Below are positions 5,464 to 5,979 of a stretch of 5,979 nucleotides of DNA, one piece after another; the first letter of the stretch is position 1, and each line of letters opens with the position of its first letter. The notes under the pieces are model-generated. The model was given only the letters and a program-made list of their open reading frames with translations, searched no databases and was not told the origin of the DNA. The stretch comes from Desulfobacterales bacterium (GTDB taxonomy: Bacteria; Desulfobacterota; Desulfobacteria; Desulfobacterales; UBA2174_A): positions 1 through 5,979 of the forward strand of contig JALOPD010000233.1 in assembly GCA_025454075.1 (NCBI GenBank), in the 5' to 3' direction. The translations under genes and the position numbers were made by a program.

Positions 5464-5533
5464 CAAAACCGACCGAGTTTTCTGCTTTCCGCCTGTACCT
5501 TCCCGTAGACAGCCGGGTTGCCTTGGTAAAGGT

Positions 5534-5583
5534 GATCCGGTTTTGCATTTTCCGATCAATGGGTTCACGGACCCAAAATTTTG
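5534..5583 (+). promoter_or_regulatory. Hairpins and palindrome just upstream of the TAXI ribosome binding site
   Basis: A bulged stem pairs GAT-C-CGG (5534-5540) with CCGATC (5552-5557), with C5537 unpaired. A second small stem pairs TGGGT (5560-5564) with ACCCA (5571-5575) around TCACGG, followed by AAATTTT. CAAAATTTTG (5574-5583) is also a perfect 10-bp palindrome and abuts the ribosome binding site. The second hairpin with its short T-run could act as a weak terminator or could control access to the ribosome binding site. All stems are short, so this is tentative. Confidence 0.3.
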
Positions 5584-5585
5584 AG

Positions 5586-5591
5586 AAGGAG
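5586..5591 (+). promoter_or_regulatory. Strong ribosome binding site of the TAXI gene
   Basis: AAGGAG is followed by an 8-bp spacer and ATG 5600. It is the best Shine-Dalgarno match in the window and fixes the start of the downstream gene. Confidence 0.85.
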
Positions 5592-5599
5592 CCGCCGCC

Positions 5600-5979
5600 A
5601 TGAAGAGGGGAATCGTCGCTGGATGCGTGACATTGCTCACGGTCTTGTTTTTTTCGGGCCTTTCGCTCGCAGTCACCATGAACCTGATGACCGGCCGCGA
5701 AAAAGGCACTTACTACCAATTCGGCCTGAACCTCCAGCAACTGGTCAAGCCGAAAGGCTTCGAATTGGGTGTCCAACCGTCCACCGGTTCGATCGAGAAC
5801 CTCTATGCCGTGTTCAAGCGGCCTCAGACCCAGCTCGGCATCGTGCAGTCCGACGTCCTCGCGTTCGTAACCAAAGTCCAATCCAATCCGGAGCTGCTTC
5901 GAATCGCCCAGAAGACGCGCATGGTGTTTCCGCTCTACAACGAAGAGATTCACGTCCTGGGCCGGAAGGACATCGCCGA
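5600..5979 (+). CDS. TAXI-family TRAP transporter periplasmic solute-binding protein, N-terminal part
   Basis: TAXI proteins are the substrate-binding subunits of one class of TRAP transporters, ion-gradient-driven importers of organic acids and related solutes. Only the first 126 codons are in the window; the 3' end is cut. The product starts with a basic residue pair and a hydrophobic stretch (about residues 4-24, ending SGLSLA), a signal peptide probably cleaved near residue 24. The mature part begins MNLMTGREKGTYYQFG, the usual TAXI opening (short beta strand, T-G-x-x-x-G-T-Y-Y). QPSTGSIENLYAV (59-71) and QLGIVQSDVLAF (78-89) then match the family's S-x-G-S-x-x-N and x-G-x-x-Q-S-D motifs. 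The DctQ/DctM-like membrane partners would be expected beyond the window. Substrate cannot be read from this part; some characterised members bind glutamate or glutamine. The 324-bp upstream gap suggests regulation separate from the oxidase operon. Confidence 0.92.
   Translation, partial: MKRGIVAGCVTLLTVLFFSGLSLAVTMNLMTGREKGTYYQFGLNLQQLVKPKGFELGVQPSTGSIENLYAVFKRPQTQLGIVQSDVLAFVTKVQSNPELLRIAQKTRMVFPLYNEEIHVLGRKDIA

Larger units (their letters stand above)
5400..5530 (+). ncRNA. Possible structured 5' leader of the TAXI transporter gene
   Basis: TTTACCAAGG (5400-5409) and CCTTGGTAAA (5521-5530) are perfectly complementary 10-bp arms 111 bp apart. Inside them a second pairing, CCGG 5415-5418 with CCGG 5513-5516, is possible across a small internal loop. 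Within the enclosed segment are a CTCG/CGAG hairpin (5421-5434), an AAAAC/GTTTT hairpin (5465-5481) and two 8-bp tandem repeats. It lies upstream of, and in the same direction as, the TAXI gene. The arrangement resembles a regulatory RNA closed by a terminal stem, but I could not match it to a known riboswitch class. The transcription start is unknown. Confidence 0.35.

Noticed and set aside
5400..5530. Cyclic-di-GMP (GEMM) riboswitch
   Set aside because: The segment GTAGACAGCCGGGTTGCC recalls the 3' part of that class, but the conserved GCAAA elements and tetraloop/receptor are absent.
5531..5547. Sigma-54 promoter (GG ... TTGCA)
   Set aside because: GG at 5531-5532 is two bases off the required distance from the GC of TTGCA at 5543-5547.
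5456..5953. Reverse-strand 165-residue frame over the TAXI gene start
   Set aside because: It is opposite a recognisable TAXI protein with signal peptide and ribosome binding site.
1..5979. CRISPR array, tRNA, rRNA, insertion sequence or attachment site
   Set aside because: I found no regular repeat-spacer pattern, cloverleaf-like sequence, transposase or terminal inverted repeats of that kind.

Overview
The window is a GC-rich, gene-dense bacterial segment with all recognisable genes on the + strand. It holds the 3' part of a cbb3-type (C-family, high-affinity) cytochrome c oxidase operon, then a regulatory gap, then the start of a TAXI-family TRAP transporter gene. Gene content and base composition suit a respiring Gram-negative bacterium, proteobacterial or Desulfobacterota-like. 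The lineage is a guess from gene style, not something the sequence proves.

Region 1 (1-2786) is the oxidase itself: the C-terminus of CcoN; a long CcoO carrying a second c-type haem domain; a 223-bp gap with a doubtful small reading frame; a two-helix CcoS-like assembly protein; a 91-residue two-helix protein resembling the N-terminal membrane part of CcoP (FixP_N); a 90-residue single-helix Pro/Tyr-rich protein; and a membrane-anchored monohaem cytochrome c. Several junctions are overlapping or nearly so (10-bp and two 4-bp ATGA overlaps, one 7-bp gap), which indicates one co-translated operon. No ordinary CcoP (membrane domain fused to two haem domains) is visible. Its parts seem to be spread over CcoO's C-terminus, the 91-residue protein and the separate cytochrome. 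The total is still three c-type haem sites, as in a standard CcoO plus CcoP pair.

Region 2 (2801-5275) is CcoI/FixI, the copper P1B-type ATPase used in building the oxidase's copper centre. All P-type ATPase signatures and two N-terminal metal-binding modules are intact.

Region 3 (5276-5599) is non-coding. Its first 80 bp are AT-rich and contain three inverted repeats spaced about two helical turns apart. The rest is a probable transcribed leader with a 10-bp complementary pair enclosing two 8-bp tandem duplications, followed by smaller hairpins and a strong ribosome binding site.

Region 4 (5600-5979) is the first 126 codons of a TAXI-type periplasmic solute-binding protein, a separate uptake function with its own regulatory region.
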